Origin: Nothopassalora personata
Lineage: Eukaryota; Ascomycota; Dothideomycetes; Mycosphaerellales; Mycosphaerellaceae
Length of the DNA: 64,000 bases
Assembly: GCA_033816765.1 (NCBI GenBank)
Contig: CM066296.1
Location: 1,550,001-1,614,000, forward strand
Direction of reading: 5' to 3'
The position numbers and the translations under genes were made by a program. The notes below the pieces were generated by a model. That model saw only the letters and a list, made by a program, of their open reading frames with translations. It ran no database searches and was not told the DNA's origin. Below, piece by piece: positions 24,462-34,887 of this stretch. Numbering within the stretch: position 1 is the first letter of the stretch; each line of letters starts with the position of its first letter.

Positions 24462-25724
24462 ATGCTGGAGACTCATCCTGGTCAAAAGACTATGGCAGAA
24501 GAAATATCAGACACTGAAGTCTACACCTACCTACTACACCGGAAGCGGTCTAACGACATTGGCCGAGACGAACGTATTGGTGCCGTGACCTGCATGACCG
24601 GCCTTGTCGCCATCTTGACTGCTCTCAGATCTCGCATTGAGTCTTTCTGTCGAACCTATCCTGGCTTGTACAATATTCTACACAACATCTCGAGATGTTG
24701 CTACCTACTCTCGGACCTCCAGGCGGACCTCCAAGACCTGCCATTGTTCTACGGGCGGGCGAGTCTGATAACCGCCGACAAGCTTGTCACTTCCTTCACC
24801 CATGCAGTGGTCTTTCTGGACAACCTGGAAACTGTCGTTCGCAAACTCAGCGCATCTTACTCCGCATGGAACGAGGCCGCTGTTGAAGACCATCTGGCCA
24901 AGATCGCTGTGCTCGATGAGAAGCTCAGCCTGCAAAGGATGGTGTGGCAAATGATGGTCGACGTACTGAGAAGGTTCGTCAGTCCGGTCATCTCCCAAAA
25001 ATCATGCTAATCGTCAAGCAGTACGTCCGATGAACCGGCTAGATTGATTGCCTCCAGTCTCACCTACCAGCTGGACCAACTTGCAGCCCATGACATGGCT
25101 CTGAAGCTGAGAGTGCGCACCATTGATCAGCAGATCAATCAGCAATCTGTCATCGCCAGCGCAAAATCTTTGACTAGCGGTGCCTCTCGTGTCGCGAATA
25201 ACGAGATTCATGAGGACGAATATGGAGGCCGTATCAAGCCACACGCGTTCGTCCTGCCTCCACCTAGCTTTATCGAGGAATTCGAGCGGCTGCAAGCTCA
25301 GCGACGCGCCTCCTTGAGGACTGGCAGAATGTCTTTTCACAGCGCGATGACGGACAACCGTACGTGGACGGAAATCAGTGACATTACGCTGCAGCAGCTC
25401 TCGACTGTGTCTGCTATATCGCTACCCATCCGTATCTCTGATTTATCCCACGGCCATTGGTACACCGAGTATCGTTGGTTGGAGCATCCGCCTAAGTCTA
25501 CAATGACTAGCCAACACAACTCGATGCAGCCAGGGCCCGTATATCCGCCCAGAAGGGATTCGCTACCGGCACCAAGTATTGAACAATCACAAGCCCGGAG
25601 AGAGTCGAAAAGGTACAGCCAACAGCCTGCAACGACATTTGCGGCGGAACCAAGGAACAGAATGTCTGGCGGTAGCAAGGTGGTCGAGTATCTTCGGCGA
25701 CGATCTAAGGCCGCCCGACGGTGA
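24462..25724 (+). CDS. Hypothetical protein with helical N-terminal domain
   Basis: Two exons, 24462-24973 and 25022-25724, with a 48-bp intron (donor GTTCGT, branch GCTAAT, acceptor GCAG), giving 404 residues. An alternative start lies 30 bp downstream. I do not recognise the family. The first 180 residues are mostly amphipathic helix with heptad-like Leu spacing (LLSDLQADLQDLP, LDNLETVVRKL). This is weakly reminiscent of the helical N-terminal domains of fungal STAND/HeLo-like proteins, but that is only an impression. The C-terminal half is polar and disordered (SMQPGPVYPPRRDS and an Arg-rich end, YLRRRSKAARR). The frame bridging the intron is the main evidence that it is real. Confidence 0.6.
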
Positions 25725-26142
25725 TGGAGTTGTCTGTCCTGGGTCGACATTTGCCGCGCGGGCATTGACTTGTTCTGCAAGCCTGCAGACATTAGTCCTT
25801 ATTCCCTGGATCAGACGCATACACGGCTGTCTGGACCAGCAGGCCTCCTTCCAAGTCGCGACCTTGGCCAGCTTCACGCACCGTCGCTTCGCTGCTGGAG
25901 TGTCTGGTCCACAACTTCTGCATCCTCTGCATGGCCTATCGTCATACCGTCCTCGACATAACGACAGCTCCGCATCATCAGGCGCAGAGGTCCACCAAAG
26001 TATTGCAGGAAGCCTGTCGCGGCCGCCATTTCAGGTCCATAGCAGCCAGCCATGCGCAAATCAGCCGCTGCATATGCGGAGGTGCTGTTTATGGTGTCAC
26101 CGAGCTCCGCAAACAAATCGCACTGCTCATTCTTGAATCACA

Positions 26143-26172
26143 CGTCGTCGTCGTCGTCGTCGTCGTCGTCGT
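26143..26172. repeat. CGT trinucleotide microsatellite
   Basis: About ten uninterrupted CGT units, followed 50 bp later by a CA repeat (about 26223-26238). Non-coding. Confidence 0.85.
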
Positions 26173-26202
26173 GATTGATATCCACAGGCTAGGGCTACAG
26201 CG

Positions 26203-26345
26203 AGTTAATCAGGACATGGCACTTACACACACACACACCTGATCCATCCTATTACTTCAATCTGGAAGCTTGTACAAACTCGTCAAATATCCTATCTACA
26301 ACAGGTTATGAGCCCGAACACTAGCCTTAAACCTCATCTACCATT
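26203..26345 (+). mobile_element. LTR-like fragment, unmutated relative of the 55.6-kb LTR
   Basis: From AGTTAATCAGGACATGGCAC through TCAATCTGGAAGCTTGTAC to GGTTATGAGCCCGAACACT, this stretch matches 55648-55842 in the same order. Differences are mostly C/T and G/A transitions, with the 55-kb copy carrying the T or A. The boundaries are not sharp and I see no target duplication. Confidence 0.5.
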
Positions 26346-26846
26346 TTGCGACGTGTGTCTCGACTGGTGGTCGGAGGCCTCTTGAGATTTGCACAATGAG
26401 ACTGTAGCGAAGCAAACGCGGTCTGCCTGGAGCAGCAAATACAACAGATCTGTCCTAAGGCAAATTCGCCGGTTTTATTAGCTATTATTCTTCATTTCAA
26501 GGAATATGGTCGGCGAGATGATATGCCGCGAAGCAGAGGACACAGCTCACACCCGGTCGCAGAGCACTCTTTCATCGCGATGCACTTCCGGCTCAAAACC
26601 TGGAGTGAAAGGTGAGAGGGCCGCCTCAGAAGACGCTCGGTAGGAGCAGCGGCCAGTCGACTGTTCGTAAGCGTTACGCTATAGTAGAGTCAAGCCATGC
26701 AGTCATGTGATAGTGATTCTGCACAAATCACAAATACGTACCAGGGTATCGAGCCTCGATGCGAAAACTCATCAAGACAGCAGCGTCCCTCCCCCCTGCC
26801 CAGAAATCGTCATCTTTCGCGCCATCTCAAATAAAGTCTCCTCTAC
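26346..26846. other. Intergenic, nothing recognised
   Basis: 3' flank of smc6. No gene or repeat supported. Confidence 0.5.
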
Positions 26847-29800
26847 TCAAACTTCCTGCCCATCGAAATTCAGTGTACGCTGCCCTCGCTCGGGATCACT
26901 CATCTTGATCACGGTGACATCAGGCCCCATCTTCACGTTATTCATGCTCTGCGGTGTAATCAGGATAAACTGTCTGCCGACTGCTCGCCTCGCCGCCTGG
27001 ATCATGAGCTCCATGGACTGCGCGCGGTTGACGCTGTCCATGAAGACATCGAACTCGTCCAAGCAGCGGATGGGAGAGCCCATGGCTTCCCAGATGGAGA
27101 GCAAGAGGCAGATGGTGGAGAACGACTTCTCGCCACCAGAGAGGGTCTTTGCTTGGCGCCCCGAGTCGCTGGCACGGGTGCTGTCGGGTTCGACGGAAAT
27201 GTCGAGGAGTTTGTCGCTGTGGTTGAGAAGCATGCGGCCGCGGAACTGACGCTCAGAAAGAAGGTATTGAAAGTTGAGGCGGGCGCGAAGGGAAATGTAC
27301 TTGCGGAAGAGACCCCAGCGGCGATGTCGTTCCTTGAGGGTCTCTTTGAGTGCCTGCGAGAATGTTAGCATAAGAGGACCTTGAAGGGCAGAGAGGAGCG
27401 TCGAACTTACCTTGCGAATACCGTTCAGCTCATCCAGCTGAACCTTTGCATCCAGGTATTCAGTCTGCTTCCTCTCCCAGTCGAGAGTAAGTTCCTCTGG
27501 AGTGCCACCGGCGCGACGTTGCATTTCTATTATCTCTTTGCCGAGCTTCTCCAACCGCGCATCGAACATTTCAGCCGTAACGTTGGGCTCAACCTCAATT
27601 CGCTCACATACCGTAGTGGCCCCACGAGTGTATTCTTCGACCGTGGCACTCTGGTCGTCCCTCCTCTTCTCGAGAGCCTCTAAATGTGCCTTGGCAGTGT
27701 CCACGTCATCGATTGCTGCGTTTTTCTTATATAGCGACTCTTCTCGTTGTGCCTCGCGGCGCTTGAAGGTTGTATCTGCCTTTTCAATGAGGGTGTTGAC
27801 ATGATCGAGCTCGGCTTGAGCAGCAGCGAGATTGTCCTTGAGCTCGCGAGCTTTGCTATCAAGCCTTTCCACCTGTTCGACAGAGTCTGTGAATGAGCCC
27901 TGGACTGTATCATGCTCTTGCCCAGTCTCTTCCAACTGCCGCTGCAACGCCTGGAGCTTCCCGTCCTGAGGTCGATTGTTGTCAATCTCTGCTGTCTTGT
28001 CGTCGACCGCTACCTCGGCTTGTTGAACCTTTGCTCGTAATGATGTTGCGTCTCTTTTGTGCTTCTGAATGGCTTGCTTTGCGCTGTTGACCTCTTGCTG
28101 TGCAGTACGATGTCGTTGGTGTGCGGCATCCGCCACGAGTCTGGCATCGTCAACAGCTGCTTGGGCAATCCGCACTTGCTCCTGGCGATCTGTCTTCATG
28201 CGGTATGCGCCTTCCCATGAGTGTACCGCACTTGACCTGGGTTCTCCTGATCGCGACCAGTCGTAGCGTGTGCCGGCACCTTGTTTTGCAGCCATCGCGA
28301 TAACGGCTCTGGTATTGTGCGGACGATCGCCGTTATCTCGGATCCATCTTGAAGCCTGTCCACTGTCCTTGATGAGCACCGTCTGGTCAATAGCCTGATT
28401 GATGATCAAGGTATTGCGCACCAGGTCATTTTCGATCCGTAAGACCCGCATGACTGTATCGACATCCTCTGCCGGCTCTTTGCCATTCGTGTCCAGCGGA
28501 GCTGAATCTCCGATGTAGGATAGAACGTTGCTGAGTCCCAGCCGTTTCGCAATATTGGTTAAGAAGGTCTGGTCGTCCTTGCAAGTGACGCAGAAAGCAT
28601 TCAGCACACCGCCCAACGTACGTTCAACGACAGAGCTCCACTCTGGCTTTGTGTTTCGGACATGAATTCCCAAAGGACCAACGGGCTTTTCCCTCCAGCG
28701 TGTCTCCCGGTTGATTTCTCGAACGAGCCGGTCGAAATCTCGAGGATAGGAACCGTAGACATTGCCCTCTTCTCGCTTCAGGTTGTCAAGCTGCTTTTGC
28801 GCTTTGCTAGCCTCTTGATCCGCATTCTGCTGAGCCCTAGAGGCACCCTTTGCCGCGTCCTCGGCAGACGCGAGATTGGCCCTGATCTCCTCCTCGGCCG
28901 AGTTGTGTTCTTCGAGCTGAGCCTTCGCTGCCTCGAAGGCCGCCTTGAGCTCTTCGAGTTCCCGTGTTCTGCGAGCATGAGCATCCCCGTTCACGGCTTC
29001 CAGCCGCGCCGTCTCCTCCTCGATCTCCTTGGTGAGCCGCACTTTGTCTGCCTTGGCCTTCTTCAGCGTCTCTTTGATCTGGCGTTGTTCGGTCTTCAAT
29101 TCAATCAGATCTTTCGTGTTCTTTTCGAACTTGGCCTTCTCTTCCTCAAGCTTCTCTGCCACAGGGCCGAGTTGATTTTCCACCGCCTCCTTGGCTCGTA
29201 GTGCAGCGTCTCGCGCGTCCGTGTGTGCCTCGAGGGCATTCGTGGCAAGCTCAGCATCGTTCTGCGCCTGTGTAAGGGCTGCTTGTCCCTCTACAACCTC
29301 GCCTTCCCGAATCGCAAGTTTCCTCTCTTGTTCCTCGACCTGACACCAAGCGAACATGCGCTCGGCGCTGCGACGCTTTTGCATCAGTGCGTTCGATCGC
29401 TCGCCTCGCTTTTTGCGCACTTCTGCTTCATCAGCAGCCTTCTTCAGATAGTCAATGTCCCCTGTGCGGTCCTTGAGCTGGGACTCCATAGAGTCGACCT
29501 GCTCTTCGAAAAGGGCGTAGTCGGCGTTGAGGGTTTCCAGGCCAGATCCCTTGAGGAAGAACTTGTACTTGTCGGCGGGAGTGCTGTTCGACAGAAAGGC
29601 GCGTGCATTGTCCTGGCTGAGCACAGCGATTGGGTTGTCTAGCTGCAAGCAAAAGTAGTCGAGGATGTCATCGAGGTCAGCCTTCTTGGTGGTGATGATC
29701 TTGTCGTGGTCGTTCTTGATCTTGAACCCGCTGGTGCCAGACCTGGAAAAGTGCCGCTCAACCTTGACGACATTCCCATACAGCTCCTTCTTGTACGCAT

Positions 29801-30446
29801 TCTCGCCCTCATTCCTGATGGTCACGGCGAGGGTCGCCGACTCGGTGCCCTCCTTAATCAGTCCCTTGAGACTGGTACCGCGGTTTGTTGCCTTTGTCTT
29901 CCCACCAAGACACATGGTCAGCGCAGTCAGAATGGCACTCTTTCCACTGCCATTGTGGCCAATGATGAAGTTGATCAGCGGGCCGAGCTTGATGGTCAAC
30001 TTGGAGTGGCACATGAAGTTGCGACAGGAGATCTCGTCGATGATGCCGCTCTCCTCCGCCCTGTTCTCCCGCAGTGTATTGTATTGTCGCTTGACGATCT
30101 GCGTCGCCGCGAACTCGTCGACATCGTCCTCGGGCTGCTCCAGATCGCTAGACTGGTTGAAGAGAGAATGCTCCGCGTTCGCATCGACCTCGCTGTCCTG
30201 CTCCTCCGCCTCTGCCTCCGCCTCCGCCTCTGGGTCCTCCAGTAGATCGTCAAAGTGGCTCTCCTCTGGCAGGCCGCTGTCAAAGTCGTCGGAGACGACT
30301 GATCCTGCGCTTGCTGCCCTTGCGAGTGCGACTTTCGTTCGCTTGTGCGGATTGCTTGGGCGAAATGACGAGCTGGCGCTCTCGATCTCGACCGCCTCCT
30401 CATCGTTGCTGTTGCGCCGCCGCTTTCCCATGCCCATTGGTGCCAT
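26847..30446 (-). CDS. smc6: SMC6, Smc5/6 complex ATPase
   Basis: Two exons, 27411-30446 and 26847-27353, giving 1180 residues. Smc6 pairs with Smc5 to form the nuclear SMC complex that restrains and resolves recombination intermediates. Support: an acidic N-tail, Walker A GHNGSGKSA near 164, a first coiled coil, a hinge near 560-700 (PVGPLGIHV, CVTCKDDQTFL), a second coiled coil, ABC signature TLSGGEKSFST near 1083 and Walker B CLDEFDVFMD near 1112. The 57-bp intron (27354-27410) has donor GTAAGT and branch TGCTAAC. It is a multiple of three without a stop, so retention would insert 19 residues. The frame stays open 88 codons further upstream, but that part is Pro-rich and leader-like; MAPMGMGKRRR is taken as the start. 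Confidence 0.92.
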   Translation of the reverse strand: MAPMGMGKRRRNSNDEEAVEIESASSSFRPSNPHKRTKVALARAASAGSVVSDDFDSGLPEESHFDDLLEDPEAEAEAEAEEQDSEVDANAEHSLFNQSSDLEQPEDDVDEFAATQIVKRQYNTLRENRAEESGIIDEISCRNFMCHSKLTIKLGPLINFIIGHNGSGKSAILTALTMCLGGKTKATNRGTSLKGLIKEGTESATLAVTIRNEGENAYKKELYGNVVKVERHFSRSGTSGFKIKNDHDKIITTKKADLDDILDYFCLQLDNPIAVLSQDNARAFLSNSTPADKYKFFLKGSGLETLNADYALFEEQVDSMESQLKDRTGDIDYLKKAADEAEVRKKRGERSNALMQKRRSAERMFAWCQVEEQERKLAIREGEVVEGQAALTQAQNDAELATNALEAHTDARDAALRAKEAVENQLGPVAEKLEEEKAKFEKNTKDLIELKTEQRQIKETLKKAKADKVRLTKEIEEETARLEAVNGDAHARRTRELEELKAAFEAAKAQLEEHNSAEEEIRANLASAEDAAKGASRAQQNADQEASKAQKQLDNLKREEGNVYGSYPRDFDRLVREINRETRWREKPVGPLGIHVRNTKPEWSSVVERTLGGVLNAFCVTCKDDQTFLTNIAKRLGLSNVLSYIGDSAPLDTNGKEPAEDVDTVMRVLRIENDLVRNTLIINQAIDQTVLIKDSGQASRWIRDNGDRPHNTRAVIAMAAKQGAGTRYDWSRSGEPRSSAVHSWEGAYRMKTDRQEQVRIAQAAVDDARLVADAAHQRHRTAQQEVNSAKQAIQKHKRDATSLRAKVQQAEVAVDDKTAEIDNNRPQDGKLQALQRQLEETGQEHDTVQGSFTDSVEQVERLDSKARELKDNLAAAQAELDHVNTLIEKADTTFKRREAQREESLYKKNAAIDDVDTAKAHLEALEKRRDDQSATVEEYTRGATTVCERIEVEPNVTAEMFDARLEKLGKEIIEMQRRAGGTPEELTLDWERKQTEYLDAKVQLDELNGIRKVSSTLLSALQGPLMLTFSQALKETLKERHRRWGLFRKYISLRARLNFQYLLSERQFRGRMLLNHSDKLLDISVEPDSTRASDSGRQAKTLSGGEKSFSTICLLLSIWEAMGSPIRCLDEFDVFMDSVNRAQSMELMIQAARRAVGRQFILITPQSMNNVKMGPDVTVIKMSDPERGQRTLNFDGQEV

Positions 30447-31449
30447 GGCGGCGATGGAGCTTCTGGTGGTGGAGCTCTTGGCAGCGGAGCGTAAGCGGGA
30501 TGGGTAATATGGGGGAGGTTGGGGGGGGGGGTGCGGTGGAGGGTGAAGGGTGGTAATGTAGTATTGGTGATGTCGACGTTGATATCTTAGAAATGAAGGT
30601 CGGCACTTTTCGCGCTGGAGCGCGTCGCGATTCGACCAGGATATGCTACGCGAATCCCTGTCAAACCCTAATCTCGGTCTGTAATCGCCGACACACACAC
30701 ACTCCTTCACTTCATTTTGTGCCTTGTCACATGCAAATGCTCGCTGCTACGCCCTCTCTCTTGATACAGCCATTAGTGTGCGAAGACGCTTGTCGTGAAC
30801 ATCCTCTCCAGTCCTCCACCGACAGCCTCAGACTTAATTCTCACACCGGCATCCGTCTCGGCCACGAATCCTTGCCGACAAGAAAGACGATGAATACAAA
30901 CCTCTAGAAAGCCTCACCAGAACCCCTCGCTACACGGAGAACTGCAGACATGGTTGGTCCAACTGGGGCAACGAATTTCAGCCACGCTCGCTCGTATGCA
31001 GCGCATCGCATTGCATAGAAATATGAAATTTCAGTCCGTTTTGCGATGATTACTAGGCTTTCGCACGCACACAGAAGGCAAGGGCAGCACTGGGATCGAC
31101 GTGGACTTTTCGGGAGGCCGAGCCAAGCACTCGTCTTGACGGACCGAGTTGAATCGTGGCGCTCTGGATCAATTGACATGCTTTTTGGGGATTGCTTCTG
31201 TTGTACTGTACATAGTTGACCGATGGGATAGGAAAGTGTATCGATTCGATTTTGATTGCGGCGCAACACGCCTGTTCACCCAGTTTATTGTATTAAACTA
31301 TACGTCACGCTACTGTTGCCTCATCCCCGATGCATGCATCGTGGTGCTGTTCCCCGAGCTTCGCGACGTTTCCCTTCCAACGTCGACGCTTACATATCAC
31401 ATGACAGCAAAAAAAGAAAATCGTACCTGGAAACGCCATCCTACTTTTA
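30447..31449. other. Intergenic between smc6 and the sensor kinase
   Basis: Promoter side of smc6 and 3' side of the kinase gene. A ten-base G run lies near 30523-30532. No gene supported. Confidence 0.5.
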
Positions 31450-34400
31450 CTAGCCTTCCACACCTGCCTCGCTTTGCGGCGTTGTGGAAGTCACGTCCTC
31501 AACTGGACCCGTTGATACGGGCGAAGCATTCTCCTTCGTGACATCTCCAGCTGCTGAGCCAACCGCGCCAACCGCGCCATCGCCGCCATTCACTACCAAC
31601 GGCTGTTCCGGTACTTGCGTGGGTGTACAGTGATCCGTCAAGACCTTCTTCAGTTGTGGTCGTTTGATCGGCTTCGCAAGGAAGTAGTCCATGCCAGCGC
31701 CGTAGCATTCATCGATATTGCTCTGCTCGGCGAAAGCAGTCAGCGCCACGATTGGGCGCTTAAAGCCATATGCCCGGATCAGCTTTGTGCTGGTCAAGCC
31801 ATCCATATTCGGCATCTGGACATCCATGAAGATGATGTCGTAAGGATGTTCGTGACTCTCATCGCCCTCGAGGCAAGGAGCCGCAGACTTGGACCTGACA
31901 AGATCGAAGGCCATCTGGCCGTCCTCGGCTATGGTCACCTCAGTGATTTGCTCGAGTTTGAGCATGCGCAAAATGACCTCCTGGTTGACTTTATTGTCTT
32001 CTGCAACAAGCACGCGGACTTTGCTGAAGTCAGGACCAGACTTGGGATCCTTCTTGGCTTTCGCTGCCTTGGCCGCGCCTTGCACCGCTTGCTTGAGCGG
32101 CGTTTGCGATGTCTTTGGTGCGGGAGGATTAGGTGCTGCATCTGGCTTCTTGTAATCCCATTGTGCTTTGGCACCGCCAAGATCTGAGACAATCGGTGCA
32201 GGCGGTACGGGTGTGCCATTCAGACTACGGTTGGTCGACTGCCTCGTGATTGGCTCGGAGTTGGCGATCGATTGTCTGCGAGAGCCGCCAGCTGAGGTAG
32301 ATGTTCTAGGAGACCCAGAGCGCATGATCTGTCTGAGTGGAATCCTCATGTTAAACGTGCTGCCTTCTCCGAGTGCGCTCGTCAAACCAATGCTTCCTCT
32401 CATCAAGTTGGCCAGTTGAGAACAGATACTCAGACCCAAACCAGTACCACTGTGCTTCCTGCTCAGCCCAACGTCCCCTTGTACGAAAGGCTCGAAGATG
32501 CGCGCTTGGGACGCCTCTTCGATACCAGGACCAGTATCTCTTACTTCGAACTCAATCACGATATCCTTGCCGGGTGGCGCTGCGGTCTTCTCCTGCACAT
32601 GTGCCTGTTCTTTTGGATTGATGAAACAGGCAGTGCCTTTGGTCTCCGCATCGATGAGAACCGATGCTCTCTTTTGATGCGCAAGACTTGTCGAAGACTC
32701 TTGCTTGCTTGAGGCCTTCCGGCTCAGCGTTTCCGTAAGACAACGGACGACCACGGTCACCGAGCCATTGGCGGGTGTAAACTTCAGTGCGTTCGATGTT
32801 AAGTTGATGATGACTTGCAAGATACGATGGATGTCGCCCCACAACATCACGTCCTTCAGCTTAGCGGACATTCCGAATTGATCTCCGGGTGGCTCGTCGA
32901 TGTGCATAGAGAGGGCAATCTTCTTGTCTCTTGCTTGATCGCTGAAGATTGCTAGCACCTGTGTTTCAAGGTCTCGAAGGGTGAACTCCTTCTCGTCCAG
33001 GGTGAGCATTTGATGGCCGACTTGGTTCGTGCTGAATGTAAGCAAATCGTTGAGCGTCCGGAGTAGCAGATCGCCACTCTTGTAGATGATCCCAAAAGAA
33101 CGGCGAAGCTTTGATGGGTCGTCTTCCTCCATCGACACCGCGCACATACCGAGAATACCATTGAGGGGAGTCTTCAGCTCATGTGACACGTTCGCGACAA
33201 ACATTGTCTTGCTCTCGTTCGCAGCTTCTGCGGCCTTCTTGCTCTGCTCGAGCTCCAGCGTGCGCTGCCGAACCCGATCATCGAGCTGGGTAAACATCCC
33301 GAACAGCTCGTCGGACATCTCGTTGAATGTTTTGATAAGGTCATGCAGCTCGTCCTTGACCCAGTGCTTCGGTATCTTGACCTTTCCCGGTATTCGGAAT
33401 TCTCGTTCTGCTCCTTCACGCTTCTCCACATGCGTGGCAATGTGCTTTCGGTAGTAGCGCCGGATGCCCGTCATCTTGAAGCTTTTTAGAGGACCGAAGA
33501 AACCTCCTTGACGACTCATAGGACACTCGTCTGGTGACTGTAGCCCTTCCTTCGAGAGATACCCCTGAGTGTTGCTGCTTCCACTGCTACCACTTGTGTG
33601 CGGAGGTTCGACGCTCTCCGTCGTAGCAGCCCGAAGTCGTAGGATCGGCAGCACCGCCCAGTGTGCGATCGGAAAGCTGACGAACAACATGAAGCCAATG
33701 ACCCCAAATAGACAGGCTAGAATTATGGTTCGTAGTCGGTTGATTGGCTTCCACACCTCGCCACGTCCCTGCTCCACAATCACAACCCAGTCGACAAGAG
33801 CTGTGGGTGGCCAGGAGTAGCCGGCAGAGACATGCTGTCCCATCTCGTTGTGCGTCCTCATCATGCTCCCAACGTCGTCCACACCGCGCATGTTCTCCTC
33901 CATAGCTCTGACCACGGCAGGATACTTGCTCGCCAAGAACGGGGGATTCTCGGTTCCAATTACGTGATCGGCATGCCGCACCTTCGCAGTCTCGTTCAGA
34001 GGGAGAATATACCGGATCTCTGTGTCCTCAGAGACAGTATTCCCAAGGATGCCAGGACTGAATAGGTTCGTACTGTTCAAAGGCCCCAAAAGTAAAGTCT
34101 GGCCAGTCTCGCCCAGACCTCGTTGATCTTGTACGACTTCCTGTATGAGTCTCGCGTTTACAACAACAGTCACCCAGCCAAGTATGTCCTCATCGTTGTT
34201 GGTGTTGTTCAGCATCGGTAGGGTCAACGAAAGTAACGAGCGCGTCTCCGAGATGAATAATGGTCCGAGGATGAGTGTAGAGTTCGAATCCAGGTCGATC
34301 CCATTATATGACGCTGTTGGCGATTCATCTGAAGAAGCTGATATGGTGAGGTTGGGATACAAAGCTGGTGGATAGCTCATTGTACCATTGCCACCGAGGG

Positions 34401-34887
34401 TTACTGGACTACCATCGTCATTGGTCCAGGGTAGAACAATCTCGTCCGCACCTCTTCCCGTAGCGTTAAGAACGCTGAATGAGCCATATGGACCCGAGGT
34501 GTTGGGCGAGAAGACTTGTGCCTGTAGTACTAGGGCATCATGCAGTGGTCCCACGTTGCCAAGTGTGGATTCCAGGTCGGTTTGCGCAGCAGCAAAGGCG
34601 GTCGGAGAGGTGTCAGTGCCGTTATCGTAGTTCGCAAGCGCTGACCGTAGAAGGTTCCTGGTTGTGATGAATGTGGCTGCTGTTTGCATCAACTCCAGGT
34701 TGGAAGCTACCTGGGCGGCTTTGAGTGATGCCGTGAGCTTGAGCCGGGAGGCGGAAATATCGAGGACAAAGTCATGATTCGTGACCCACACTGCAATAGC
34801 GAGCACTGATAATCCGATGGCGCCGGACAGGACGAGTAGCAGGGACAGCTGTTGGCGGACCGAGATGCGCACCATGGCGGGCGGCAC
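31450..34887 (-). CDS. sln1: Hybrid histidine kinase, Sln1/TcsB osmosensor type
   Basis: A single exon of up to 1145 residues; a start four codons in (MVRISVRQQL) is equally likely and looks more like the family. Sln1-type kinases sit in the plasma membrane as dimers and feed the Ypd1-Ssk1 phosphorelay that controls the HOG MAP kinase. Layout: TM1 near 10-32, an extracellular domain of about 350 residues, TM2 near 387-410, a coiled coil (LDDRVRQRTLELEQSKKAAE), the H-box with the phospho-His in NVSHELKTPLNG near 567, and the HATPase domain with NLTSNALKF, DTGPGIEE and GTGLGLSI. A Ser/Pro linker leads to a receiver domain with VLVAEDNKVNQ, the acceptor Asp in IIFMDVQMPNMDG near 1021 and LAKPIKRP near 1070. 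All key residues are present, so it should be active. Confidence 0.92.
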   Translation of the reverse strand: MPPAMVRISVRQQLSLLLVLSGAIGLSVLAIAVWVTNHDFVLDISASRLKLTASLKAAQVASNLELMQTAATFITTRNLLRSALANYDNGTDTSPTAFAAAQTDLESTLGNVGPLHDALVLQAQVFSPNTSGPYGSFSVLNATGRGADEIVLPWTNDDGSPVTLGGNGTMSYPPALYPNLTISASSDESPTASYNGIDLDSNSTLILGPLFISETRSLLSLTLPMLNNTNNDEDILGWVTVVVNARLIQEVVQDQRGLGETGQTLLLGPLNSTNLFSPGILGNTVSEDTEIRYILPLNETAKVRHADHVIGTENPPFLASKYPAVVRAMEENMRGVDDVGSMMRTHNEMGQHVSAGYSWPPTALVDWVVIVEQGRGEVWKPINRLRTIILACLFGVIGFMLFVSFPIAHWAVLPILRLRAATTESVEPPHTSGSSGSSNTQGYLSKEGLQSPDECPMSRQGGFFGPLKSFKMTGIRRYYRKHIATHVEKREGAEREFRIPGKVKIPKHWVKDELHDLIKTFNEMSDELFGMFTQLDDRVRQRTLELEQSKKAAEAANESKTMFVANVSHELKTPLNGILGMCAVSMEEDDPSKLRRSFGIIYKSGDLLLRTLNDLLTFSTNQVGHQMLTLDEKEFTLRDLETQVLAIFSDQARDKKIALSMHIDEPPGDQFGMSAKLKDVMLWGDIHRILQVIINLTSNALKFTPANGSVTVVVRCLTETLSRKASSKQESSTSLAHQKRASVLIDAETKGTACFINPKEQAHVQEKTAAPPGKDIVIEFEVRDTGPGIEEASQARIFEPFVQGDVGLSRKHSGTGLGLSICSQLANLMRGSIGLTSALGEGSTFNMRIPLRQIMRSGSPRTSTSAGGSRRQSIANSEPITRQSTNRSLNGTPVPPAPIVSDLGGAKAQWDYKKPDAAPNPPAPKTSQTPLKQAVQGAAKAAKAKKDPKSGPDFSKVRVLVAEDNKVNQEVILRMLKLEQITEVTIAEDGQMAFDLVRSKSAAPCLEGDESHEHPYDIIFMDVQMPNMDGLTSTKLIRAYGFKRPIVALTAFAEQSNIDECYGAGMDYFLAKPIKRPQLKKVLTDHCTPTQVPEQPLVVNGGDGAVGAVGSAAGDVTKENASPVSTGPVEDVTSTTPQSEAGVEG

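Noticed and set aside
25874..26116. 80-codon minus frame with protein-like look
   Set aside because: No continuation in a consistent frame and no clear splice sites; overlapping frames look equally plausible.
28662..30507. Long plus frames opposite smc6 (179-280 codons)
   Set aside because: Antisense of coiled-coil coding sequence, where stops are rare on the other strand.
30447..30710. 88-codon N-terminal extension of Smc6
   Set aside because: Poly-Pro/Ser leader-like sequence; the acidic start at MAPMGMG fits better.
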